Source: an archaeon (GTDB lineage: Archaea > Nanobdellota > Nanobdellia > Woesearchaeales > GW2011-AR9). Taken from it: a DNA stretch of 6,604 nt. The stretch spans positions 1 through 6,604 of the forward strand of contig JAGVMW010000030.1 in NCBI GenBank assembly GCA_020053615.1. Direction: 5' to 3'. Numbering within the stretch: the stretch's first letter is position 1; every line of letters starts with the position of its first letter. The notes below the pieces were generated by a model. That model was not told the origin of the DNA and searched no databases. It saw nothing but the letters and a program-made list of their open reading frames with translations. Positions 1-5,080 of the stretch are shown here, piece after piece. The position numbers and the translations under genes were made by a program.

Positions 1-85
1 CATTTTTCTCTTGATCATACATTTTCTGTAGTCTCTTTAAAGAAATTGTTGGCAGAAATGTATTCCCTTTAGTTAGTTTCCACAT
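1..85 (-). CDS. 5' end of a leftward gene, probable IS630-like transposase or HTH protein (partial)
   Basis: An open frame starts with ATG at 85-83 and runs off the left edge after 28 codons. It begins MWKLTKGNTFLPTISLKRL and continues with QKMYDQEKN. A strong Shine-Dalgarno (GAGGTGA) and an archaeal-type TATA box lie at the right distances upstream, so this is a real start rather than a shadow frame. The Lys-rich segment, with LKRLQKMYDQEKN leading into what would be a helix-turn-helix, resembles the first residues of IS630-family transposases and related winged-HTH proteins common in archaea. That is recall of a family pattern, not a search result. The helix-turn-helix and the DDE catalytic residues would lie outside the window, so the family call is tentative while the existence of the gene is fairly secure. 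Confidence 0.5.
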   Translation of the reverse strand, partial: MWKLTKGNTFLPTISLKRLQKMYDQEKN

Positions 86-90
86 AATAA

Positions 91-97
91 TCACCTC
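91..97 (-). promoter_or_regulatory. Shine-Dalgarno site of the leftward gene
   Basis: On the minus strand GAGGTGA lies five bases before the ATG at 85. It is an almost full match to the 16S anti-Shine-Dalgarno and fixes the start of this gene. Confidence 0.75.
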
Positions 98-119
98 AAT
101 TGAAAGAAAGGAGAACTAC

Positions 120-127
120 TATATAAA
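120..127 (-). promoter_or_regulatory. archaeal-type TATA box (box A) for the leftward gene
   Basis: The minus strand reads TTTATATA here, a perfect match to the archaeal box A consensus, preceded by a purine-rich GGAA that could act as a BRE. Transcription would be expected to begin about 25 bases downstream, near position 97. That gives a very short leader that still contains the Shine-Dalgarno. The placement is seen in the sequence; promoter activity is inferred. Confidence 0.5.
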
Positions 128-162
128 AGTTCCTAAATTAAAGAGATATGCTATTATTAGGA

Positions 163-198
163 GATGACATACTCTTTTGTATAAGAATTTATGTCATC
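163..198. repeat. interrupted palindrome / hairpin
   Basis: GATGACATA at 163-171 is the exact reverse complement of TATGTCATC at 190-198. Inside it TCTT (173-176) can pair with AAGA (183-186), closing a six-base loop with small internal bulges. A competing pairing joins ATACTC (169-174) with GAGTAT (199-204). No T-run follows, so it does not look like a terminator. It could be an operator between divergent genes or an insertion-element end. Confidence 0.45.
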
Positions 199-206
199 GA
201 GTATAA

Positions 207-359
207 ATGTATGAAAATACGCGGCTTTCTAGTAATATTTACAAGCAATTCTATCCTTCACTTCCACAAATCTTTAAAAGAGTGAAATTCTTCTTTAAAA
301 TATGGGCTCCTTTGTTGGAAAATGGTTTCACAGTAAGATTTAAGTACGATTCCAATTAA
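207..359 (+). CDS. doubtful 50-residue frame, no recognised family
   Basis: ATG at 207 opens 50 codons ending in TAA at 357-359. The product begins MYENTRLSSNIYKQFYPSLP and continues with a basic, aromatic segment (KRVKFFFKIW) to FKYDSN. No Shine-Dalgarno precedes it, though its start lies just after TCGAGTATAA, which could act as a TATA element. I recognise no family. In DNA this AT-rich a frame of this length can occur by chance, so it may be non-coding or the remnant of a decayed gene. Confidence 0.15.
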   Translation: MYENTRLSSNIYKQFYPSLPQIFKRVKFFFKIWAPLLENGFTVRFKYDSN

Positions 360-400
360 CAAATTAGATTTAACCTTACCAAAATAGGTAATAATATAAA

Positions 401-778
401 ATGAAAAAACAAATAGATACAATTGAGTCTAAACCATTAATCTACGCTGTTCCTGAGAGCAATTCTTTGCCTAATAAAGTTCACCAAATCATTTTAGGTA
501 GTTTACTTGGTGATATGTACTGCGGAAAAGAAGGCTTAAACTCGCACATTGAGGAAACACATTCTATTCTCCAAAAAGATTATTTGGCTTGGAAGTATTC
601 TATCCTAAAAGACTACTTTGACTTACGTTTATATCGTTACAACAATCCAATATGTAAAGCTAAAGAGAAATTCCTACTGTACCAGAGAGAATATCGAACT
701 AGGCCTAAAGTTAAAGAGAAGATTAAAGAATACAATAAGAGAGCAGCTGAAAAACGAAAAAAAGGTGATAAAAATTAA
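401..778 (+). CDS. truncated LAGLIDADG homing-endonuclease-like protein with a basic tail
   Basis: The 125-residue product has a LAGLIDADG-type helix at residues 30-38 (IILGSLLGD, acidic residue D38). It is followed by ETHSILQKDYLAWKYSILK at about 52-70, the Ser/Glu-His-Ser...Q-K-x-Y-L-x-W-K-Y pattern typical of LAGLIDADG_2-type endonucleases. Family members usually run well beyond this point with a second motif or a full beta-saddle. Here the chain turns at about residue 84 into a Lys/Arg-rich tail (YQREYRTRPKVKEKIKEYNK) like charged repeats seen in unrelated archaeal proteins. The residue after the catalytic Asp is Met where Gly is usual. The weak leader AGGTAAT lies 8-14 bases before ATG 401. 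The 3' end overlaps the start of the nucleotidyltransferase. It is probably a non-functional or repurposed remnant rather than an active DNA-cutting enzyme. Confidence 0.6.
   Translation: MKKQIDTIESKPLIYAVPESNSLPNKVHQIILGSLLGDMYCGKEGLNSHIEETHSILQKDYLAWKYSILKDYFDLRLYRYNNPICKAKEKFLLYQREYRTRPKVKEKIKEYNKRAAEKRKKGDKN
763..769 (+). promoter_or_regulatory. Shine-Dalgarno-like AGGTGAT that bears on the nucleotidyltransferase start
   Basis: AGGTGAT lies inside the end of the preceding frame, four bases before ATT at 774-776. The leftward gene has the same arrangement, GGTGAT plus four bases plus ATG. The site overlaps the GTG at 765-767, so it cannot serve that GTG as a ribosome-binding site. Confidence 0.45.
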
Positions 779-1505
779 GACTCTGATACTCGCCGCAGGA
801 TACGCCACCCGCTTATACCCTCTGACTGAAAACCAGCCTAAACCGCTGCTGAAAATAGCCAACAAACCCATTGTAGAACACATCTTAGAAAAAATAAAGC
901 CCATTAAAGAAATTGATGAAGTTATTATCGTTACTAATGCTCGTTTTCATCACAACTTTCAAGTATGGTTGAATTCATTTTCTTATCCTAAAGCTATCAA
1001 ATTAATCAATGACGGCACTTTAAACAATGAAGACCGTTTAGGAGCGGTAGGAGAAATAAATTACATTCTTAAAGAGGAAGAGATAAATGACAGTTTATTA
1101 GTAATCGCAGGAGATAATTTATTTGGGTTTCAACTATCCAAGTTATTATCGCAATTCTCCCAAAAAAACAAATCGATCGTGGCTTTCCATGACCTTAAAG
1201 AGTTGGAGAAAGTAAAAAGCAAATATGGTGTAGGTATTTTAGAAGGAAGTAAAGTAGTCGGATTTGAGGAAAAGCCGGTTCAGCCTAAGAGTGCTTTAGC
1301 CAGCACTGCTTGTTATGTATTTCACAAAAATGATTTGCCATTAGTAGAAAAAGCTATTGCGCAAGGGAAAGCTGACAATCCCGGTGATTTAGTAAAATTC
1401 TTAGTAAGAAACTCGGAAGTGCATGGATTTGTTTTTGACGAGCATTGGTTTGACGTGGGCAGTTTTGAATCACTCAAAGCAGCAGAAGAACTTTATCACT
1501 CATGA
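765..1505 (+). CDS. sugar-1-phosphate nucleotidyltransferase (GT-A fold, RmlA/GalU-like)
   Basis: This enzyme transfers a nucleotidyl group from an NTP to a sugar 1-phosphate, giving an NDP-sugar and pyrophosphate in the cytoplasm. The signature LAAGYATRLYPLT...PKPLL stands at the N-terminus. GDN, the metal-binding aspartate, lies about 110 residues later, FEEKP lies mid-protein, and a VGSFESL segment is near the end. The length of about 245 residues fits the short RmlA-like class without an extra C-terminal domain. I give GTG 765 because it is the first conventional start compatible with the fold (V-I-K-I-K-T-L-I-L). ATT 774 is an attractive alternative because it is preceded by AGGTGAT and would give the classic MKTLILAAG start. 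The ATG at 618 would add a tail encoded by the overlapping gene and is unlikely. The gene overlaps the next one by four bases (ATGA), so the two are probably translationally coupled, suggesting that its product feeds the following dehydrogenase. Nucleotide and sugar specificity cannot be read from the sequence. Confidence 0.9.
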   Translation: MIKIKTLILAAGYATRLYPLTENQPKPLLKIANKPIVEHILEKIKPIKEIDEVIIVTNARFHHNFQVWLNSFSYPKAIKLINDGTLNNEDRLGAVGEINYILKEEEINDSLLVIAGDNLFGFQLSKLLSQFSQKNKSIVAFHDLKELEKVKSKYGVGILEGSKVVGFEEKPVQPKSALASTACYVFHKNDLPLVEKAIAQGKADNPGDLVKFLVRNSEVHGFVFDEHWFDVGSFESLKAAEELYHS

Positions 1506-2890
1506 AAATAAGCACTATTGGCTCTGGTTACGTTGGATTAGTTACCGGAGCAATATTCTCTGAATGGGGGCATGAAGTTATCTGTGCGGATGTTAATGAA
1601 TCTAAAATAGAAAAGCTGAAACAAGGAGAAGTGCCCATATTTGAGCCTGGACTGAAAGAGCTCATTGACCGAAACCGGACCTCAGGAAGATTGAAATTCA
1701 CTACCGACAATAAAGAAGCTGTAGAACACGCGGATATAATTTTTATTTGTGTAGGAACACCTGCGGAAGAGAGAATAAAAAGCCACGACCAATATTTGAA
1801 ACGAGCAAACTTGACTTATGTAGGAAAAGTTGCCCGCGACATTGCCATGTACATAGACCGACCTAAGATAGTAGTGGATAAAAGTACCGTTCCGGTAAAG
1901 ACCGGAGAGCATGTAGAAAAAACCATCAAAAGATATCTCTCTAAAGACATACCTTTCTGGGTTGTATCTAATCCTGAATTTCTGAGAGAGGGACAAGCGG
2001 TAAAAGATTGCTTAGATCCAGACAGGATAGTTATCGGATGCAACCAACAGGAGCCATTTAAAACGATGCGAGAGCTATATTCCCGCTTTCCAGAGCGCAT
2101 AATTGAGACCAATATCTGGAGCGCAGAGCTGGGAAAATTAGCTGCAAACGGATTCTTAGCTATATCTATTTCTTATGCAAATATTTTAGCGAGATTGTGC
2201 GATAAAACCGGGGCGGATGTTGGACAAGTAGCTAAAATAATGAAAGCAGACCGCAGAATCGGACCTAAAGCTTTCCTTAATGCAGGAATTGGTTACGGAG
2301 GAAGTTGTTTTCCTAAAGATGTAGCAGCATTGTACAACATCTTTAGTGAGGAAGGACTTGATTCCCAACTGCTGAAAGAAGTAATGATAGTTAACGATAC
2401 TCAAGTTGAATATTTTATCGAAAAGATCAAAGAAGAAGTATGGACTGTTGGAGATAAGACTTTTTCAGTTTTAGGGTTAGCATTTAAAGACGATACTGAT
2501 GATGTGCGAGAATCTCGAGGGTTAGAAGTGCTCAAAGAATTATGCCGAATGGGAGCACCTAAAATAAAAGTATATGATAAGCATGCTTTAGAAACGACTA
2601 GAGAAGAATTAGAGAGAATGGGAATGAAAGACGGCTTTGATTATAACGAAAAGTTGCTCTATTGTGATACTGTAAATGAAGCTTGTTCGGATACAGATGT
2701 ACTGATTGTGGCTAGTGAATCAAATGAGTTTAAAGAAATTAAACCATATCATTTAAGAAAAGCGATGACTAATGGAGAGATGAATCGACCTTCGTGGATA
2801 TTTGAAGGAAGACATACGTTTAATCCAACGGAGATGCTGAAAGAGGGGTTTATATTTTATAGTATTGGAAGACCGTTTGAAAGAAAGTAA
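1502..2890 (+). CDS. UDP-glucose/GDP-mannose dehydrogenase family protein
   Basis: This is a cytoplasmic NAD-dependent enzyme that oxidises the C6 alcohol of an NDP-sugar to a carboxylate in two steps, making a uronic acid such as UDP-glucuronate. An N-terminal Rossmann motif GSGYVG is at residues 7-12, VGTP at 84-87 and NPEFLREG at 157-164. A central helix follows with conserved Lys212 and Asn216 (KLAAN). The catalytic Cys269 sits in GGSCFPKD. The C-terminal nucleotide-sugar domain carries LGLAFKDDTDDVRES at 324-338 and the closing FEGRHTF...GFIFYSIGR. At 462 residues it is full length and all key residues are intact. About ten extra residues after VGTP (88-102, rich in charge) distinguish it from the textbook form. 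It starts inside the stop of the nucleotidyltransferase (ATGA), so the two form one sugar-nucleotide module. The substrate could be UDP-glucose, UDP-GlcNAc or UDP-galactose derivatives; sequence alone does not decide. Confidence 0.93.
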   Translation: MKISTIGSGYVGLVTGAIFSEWGHEVICADVNESKIEKLKQGEVPIFEPGLKELIDRNRTSGRLKFTTDNKEAVEHADIIFICVGTPAEERIKSHDQYLKRANLTYVGKVARDIAMYIDRPKIVVDKSTVPVKTGEHVEKTIKRYLSKDIPFWVVSNPEFLREGQAVKDCLDPDRIVIGCNQQEPFKTMRELYSRFPERIIETNIWSAELGKLAANGFLAISISYANILARLCDKTGADVGQVAKIMKADRRIGPKAFLNAGIGYGGSCFPKDVAALYNIFSEEGLDSQLLKEVMIVNDTQVEYFIEKIKEEVWTVGDKTFSVLGLAFKDDTDDVRESRGLEVLKELCRMGAPKIKVYDKHALETTREELERMGMKDGFDYNEKLLYCDTVNEACSDTDVLIVASESNEFKEIKPYHLRKAMTNGEMNRPSWIFEGRHTFNPTEMLKEGFIFYSIGRPFERK

Positions 2891-2956
2891 GAACATAGTA
2901 TGTGCATAGCATCATCAAGTCGAAATCCATTCAATTTATCAAACGCATTTGATATT

Positions 2957-2990
2957 ATGTTGCGTTAGCGACATGTTGTGATAACAACAT
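2957..2990. repeat. two interlocking hairpins
   Basis: ATGTTGC (2957-2963) pairs with GCGACAT (2968-2974) around GTTA with one G-T pair. ATGTTGT (2973-2979) pairs perfectly with ACAACAT (2984-2990) around GATA. They share two bases and nearly the same arm sequence, so the second looks like a diverged copy of the first. Both have seven-base stems and four-base loops. Confidence 0.6.
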
Positions 2991-3054
2991 TATGAGTAGC
3001 AACGAATTTATTATGAGACCACAGTCGAATTTAGGAGACCGCAGTCGAGTATAA
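2989..3054. repeat. three degenerate tandem units of 21-23 bp
   Basis: The units are 2989-3009, 3010-3032 and 3033-3054. Units 1 and 2 both begin ATTATGAG and end CGAATTT. Units 2 and 3 share GAGACC-CAGTCGA with one difference (3015-3028 and 3035-3048). A fourth unit lies apart at 3191-3214. The spacing is irregular and there are no spacers, so this is not a CRISPR array. Confidence 0.55.
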
Positions 3055-3082
3055 CCTCTTCAAGAGTCGCAGAGGGATGGCT

Positions 3083-3097
3083 GTTGCTGTAAGCAAC
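3083..3097. repeat. hairpin inside the 331-bp element
   Basis: GTTGCT (3083-3088) pairs perfectly with AGCAAC (3092-3097) around a three-base loop. Confidence 0.5.
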
Positions 3098-3174
3098 TCA
3101 CGAGTGGAGCAGAGCGGAACGACTCGACCTACGGAGATGCGGCCCTAACGATACTTACAGAGGAGATTTCGAAG

Positions 3175-3190
3175 TGTGAGCGCACTCACA
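3175..3190. repeat. hairpin inside the 331-bp element
   Basis: TGTGAG (3175-3180) pairs perfectly with CTCACA (3185-3190) around CGCA. It directly precedes the second copy of the 24-bp direct repeat. Confidence 0.5.
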
Positions 3191-3214
3191 TTAGGAGACA
3201 GCAGTCGAGTATAA
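3191..3214. repeat. distant copy of the 24-bp direct repeat
   Basis: This segment matches 3031-3054 at 23 of 24 positions; the single change is C to A at the tenth base (3040 against 3200). Its end abuts and shares one base with the right terminal inverted repeat. The copies start 160 bases apart. Confidence 0.7.
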
Positions 3215-3319
3215 TGCTATGCACATACCAACGAAAATTATCAATGAGTGCGGGACGAACCGAACGACCACCGAAAGTTAAACAAATACGAAAGAAGTGA
3301 AACACAAACTAATTGACAC

Positions 3320-5038
3320 ATGATTAAATCTTTAACATTCAGAATCGGAGGAGAAGCAGGATGGGGCATAGCTACCGGTGCCGACCTTCTAGCTAAAATA
3401 GGTATCAAGCTAGGATATAACATTTTCTCTACCAAAGATTACGCTTCGCAAATAAAAGGAGGACATAATTATCATACAATACGCGTTTCTAAAGAGAAGG
3501 TAAATGCTGATGCGAACCAAGTTGATATATTATTAGCATTAAACCAAGAAACCATTACTCGACATAAATCTATTGTTGCTCCCACCGGAATAATTCTACA
3601 TGATGCCAGAACAATTATTGAAGACAAAGATTCACGTTATCTTCCCATTCCTCTAGCTAAAATAGAAACTTCTCTGAAAGAAAAGAACATTCATAATTCC
3701 GTATTTGTAGGAGCAGCAATAAAAGTAATGGGAATTAATTTTGAAGTGTTAGCTGAGTTAATTAAAACTGAATTTTCTCACAAACCGGCATTGCAAGAAG
3801 TGTTTCTTAAATCGGCACGTGCAGGATATGATTGTGTTGATGCAATTAAAGATAAAACACTAACCCCCATCAAAAACACTTCCAGTCCCGAATTTATCTC
3901 TGGCAACGATGCCATTACACTGGGCGCACTTAAATCTAAAATCACTTTTCATGCCCAATATCCCATGACTCCGGTTTCAGGAATTTTACATAACTTAGCT
4001 CAAGAAGCTACTAAAAACAAAGAATTAGTTGTGATACAACCTGAAGATGAGATTGCAGTAATAAATATGGGGTTAGGGGCATCTTATGCTGGTGCGCGAG
4101 CCATGGTAGCTACCTCTGGCGGCGGATTTTCATTGATGGTAGAATCATTAGGGTTAGCTGGTATGGCTGAGATTCCATTAGTTATAATCGAAGGACAGCG
4201 TCCTGGTCCGGCTACAGGTTTGCCTACTAAAACTGAACAAGGAGATTTGAAGTTTGTGATTTCGGCCGGAACAGGAGAATTTCCACGAGTAGTAATTGCT
4301 CCTTCAACCATTGAAGAGTGCTACACTGAAACAAAAAGAGCATTTTATTTAGCGGAAAAGTATCAGCTGCCGGTAATTGTTCTGATAGACAAACATCTGG
4401 CTGAAAGTTACACCACAATTAATTTGAAAGACGAAGAAGAAAGATTCAAATTTGATTACAATAAAAGAATTAATATTATTATTGAAGTTAAAGAAGTACA
4501 ACTAAATCAAGACGGCTTGTTCAAACGTTATGCTCAATCCAATCTTCAACGTACTCTTCCGGGAACGGTTAATGGAATCTTTACCTATGCTGGAGACGAG
4601 CATGACGAAATAGGAGAAATAACTGAAGATGCTGGAATTAGAATCGCAATGGTACAGCGAAGGATGAACAAATTAAAATCAATTTTATCAGAACTTCCTC
4701 CATCGCAACTCATTGGAGAAAAAGATGTTGAATTAACAGTGGTGAGCTGGGGAAGTAATCATGGAGCGATTAAAGAAGCGATAAACCGATTAAAAGAAGA
4801 AGGAAATAAAATTAACTTTTTGTCATTAAAATACCTATGCCCATTCCACACCGCAGAAGTTAAGTCAATTTTATCCCAAAGTAAGAAGCTATTACTGATT
4901 GAAAATAATGCTACTGGGCAATTGGGAGAGTTAATTGCAGAGAAAACTGGAATAATAATCACAGATAGATTATTGCGTTATGATGGTAGTACGTTTACGG
5001 TTGATAATATTTACGATGAGCTGAAGAAGAGGATTTAA
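3320..5038 (+). CDS. korA: 2-oxoacid:ferredoxin oxidoreductase, fused gamma-alpha subunit
   Basis: With the beta subunit this enzyme converts a 2-oxoacid and CoA to acyl-CoA, CO2 and reduced ferredoxin in the cytoplasm. Residues 1 to about 185 form the gamma domain, with GGEAGWGIATGADLLAK at 10-26 and YASQIKGGHN at 41-50. Residues from about 190 form the alpha pyrimidine-binding domain. YPMTP at 214-218 is the conserved YPITP substrate-binding motif, with its Thr intact. EDE at 242-244, GQRPGPATGLPTKTEQGDL at 292-310 and the C-terminal SWGSN and ENNATGQLGEL segments are also typical. The length of 572 is normal for the fused KorA type. ATG 3320 puts the fold's first beta strand at once and has no Shine-Dalgarno; a TTGACAC string directly precedes it. 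The substrate may be 2-oxoglutarate, pyruvate or a broader set. Its partner korB is displaced about 690 bases downstream by an inserted gene. Confidence 0.93.
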   Translation: MIKSLTFRIGGEAGWGIATGADLLAKIGIKLGYNIFSTKDYASQIKGGHNYHTIRVSKEKVNADANQVDILLALNQETITRHKSIVAPTGIILHDARTIIEDKDSRYLPIPLAKIETSLKEKNIHNSVFVGAAIKVMGINFEVLAELIKTEFSHKPALQEVFLKSARAGYDCVDAIKDKTLTPIKNTSSPEFISGNDAITLGALKSKITFHAQYPMTPVSGILHNLAQEATKNKELVVIQPEDEIAVINMGLGASYAGARAMVATSGGGFSLMVESLGLAGMAEIPLVIIEGQRPGPATGLPTKTEQGDLKFVISAGTGEFPRVVIAPSTIEECYTETKRAFYLAEKYQLPVIVLIDKHLAESYTTINLKDEEERFKFDYNKRINIIIEVKEVQLNQDGLFKRYAQSNLQRTLPGTVNGIFTYAGDEHDEIGEITEDAGIRIAMVQRRMNKLKSILSELPPSQLIGEKDVELTVVSWGSNHGAIKEAINRLKEEGNKINFLSLKYLCPFHTAEVKSILSQSKKLLLIENNATGQLGELIAEKTGIIITDRLLRYDGSTFTVDNIYDELKKRI

Positions 5039-5080
5039 ATGAAGCCAAGTAAGAACTATGGAGAATTAATCCCATGCTGA
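5039..5080 (+). CDS. 13-residue frame joining korA to the inserted gene
   Basis: ATG directly follows the korA stop (TAAATG), and GAGG at 5029-5032 lies six bases before it, a better ribosome site than korB has. The frame reads MKPSKNYGELIPC and its TGA overlaps the start of the next gene. It may only carry ribosomes onward by stop-start coupling. The pattern M-x3-K-N-Y followed by Pro resembles the beginning of the KorB product in this window (M-x3-K-D-F followed by Pro), so it could be a relic of an older korB start. Both readings are inference, and expression is unproven. Confidence 0.25.
   Translation: MKPSKNYGELIPC

Larger units (their letters stand above)
86..400. other. 315-bp gap between the leftward gene and the rightward cluster
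   Basis: This AT-rich stretch holds the leftward promoter (120-127), an interrupted palindrome (163-198) and a weak 50-codon frame (207-359). A TTTAAAATA string at about 295-303 could be a box A for the rightward cluster, giving a leader of roughly 70-75 bases before position 401. The word TCGAGTATAA at 197-206 recurs twice in the element at 2898-3228. No RNA gene or well-supported protein gene was recognised. Confidence 0.5.
2898..3228. repeat. 331-bp hairpin-rich element with perfect 15-bp terminal inverted repeats (MITE-like or structured RNA)
   Basis: GTATGTGCATAGCAT at 2898-2912 is the exact reverse complement of ATGCTATGCACATAC at 3214-3228. Between them lie at least four short strong hairpins (2957-2974, 2973-2990, 3083-3097, 3175-3190), a possible CGAGT/ACTCG stem (3101-3126), and four related copies of a roughly 22-bp unit. 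The copies at 3031-3054 and 3191-3214 match at 23 of 24 positions. GTCGAGT in either of those copies can pair with ACTCGAC at 3122-3128. The inverted repeats contain TA two bases in from each end, so TGTGCATAGCAT...ATGCTATGCACA would be flanked by TA on both sides, the duplication left by IS630/Tc1-type insertion. The element has no coding potential. It could be a miniature inverted-repeat element, a folded non-coding RNA closed by a 15-bp stem, or both. Confidence 0.6.
2891..3319. other. 429-bp non-coding gap before the kor genes
   Basis: No credible protein frame was found on either strand. Positions 2898-3228 form an inverted-repeat-bounded, hairpin-rich element described separately. Positions 3229-3319 are a purine-rich leader to the next gene (repeated CGAA and GAAAG words) without a clear TATA box or Shine-Dalgarno. 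SRP RNA, RNase P RNA, tRNA and group II intron signatures were looked for and not found. Confidence 0.7.

Noticed and set aside
148..154. ATGCTAT at 148-154 as a copy of the terminal repeat at 3214-3220
   Set aside because: Only seven bases match and the following bases differ, which is expected by chance in AT-rich DNA.
618..764. ATG 618 as the start of the nucleotidyltransferase
   Set aside because: It would add about 50 residues encoded by the other frame of the endonuclease-like gene. The family fold begins at the LILAAG strand just after 774.
1528..2404. minus-strand frames opposite the dehydrogenase
   Set aside because: They lie opposite a full-length, motif-complete gene, lack ribosome sites and show no family features.
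2989..3214. CRISPR array
   Set aside because: The units are mostly back to back, diverged and unequal in spacing, with no set of uniform unique spacers and no cas genes.
2898..3228. SRP RNA or RNase P RNA
   Set aside because: The size and end pairing fit loosely, but the SRP helix 8 GGAA-loop motif and the conserved RNase P P4 core are absent.
4084..4418. minus-strand frames opposite korA
   Set aside because: They are low-complexity complements of conserved KorA motifs without any start signal.
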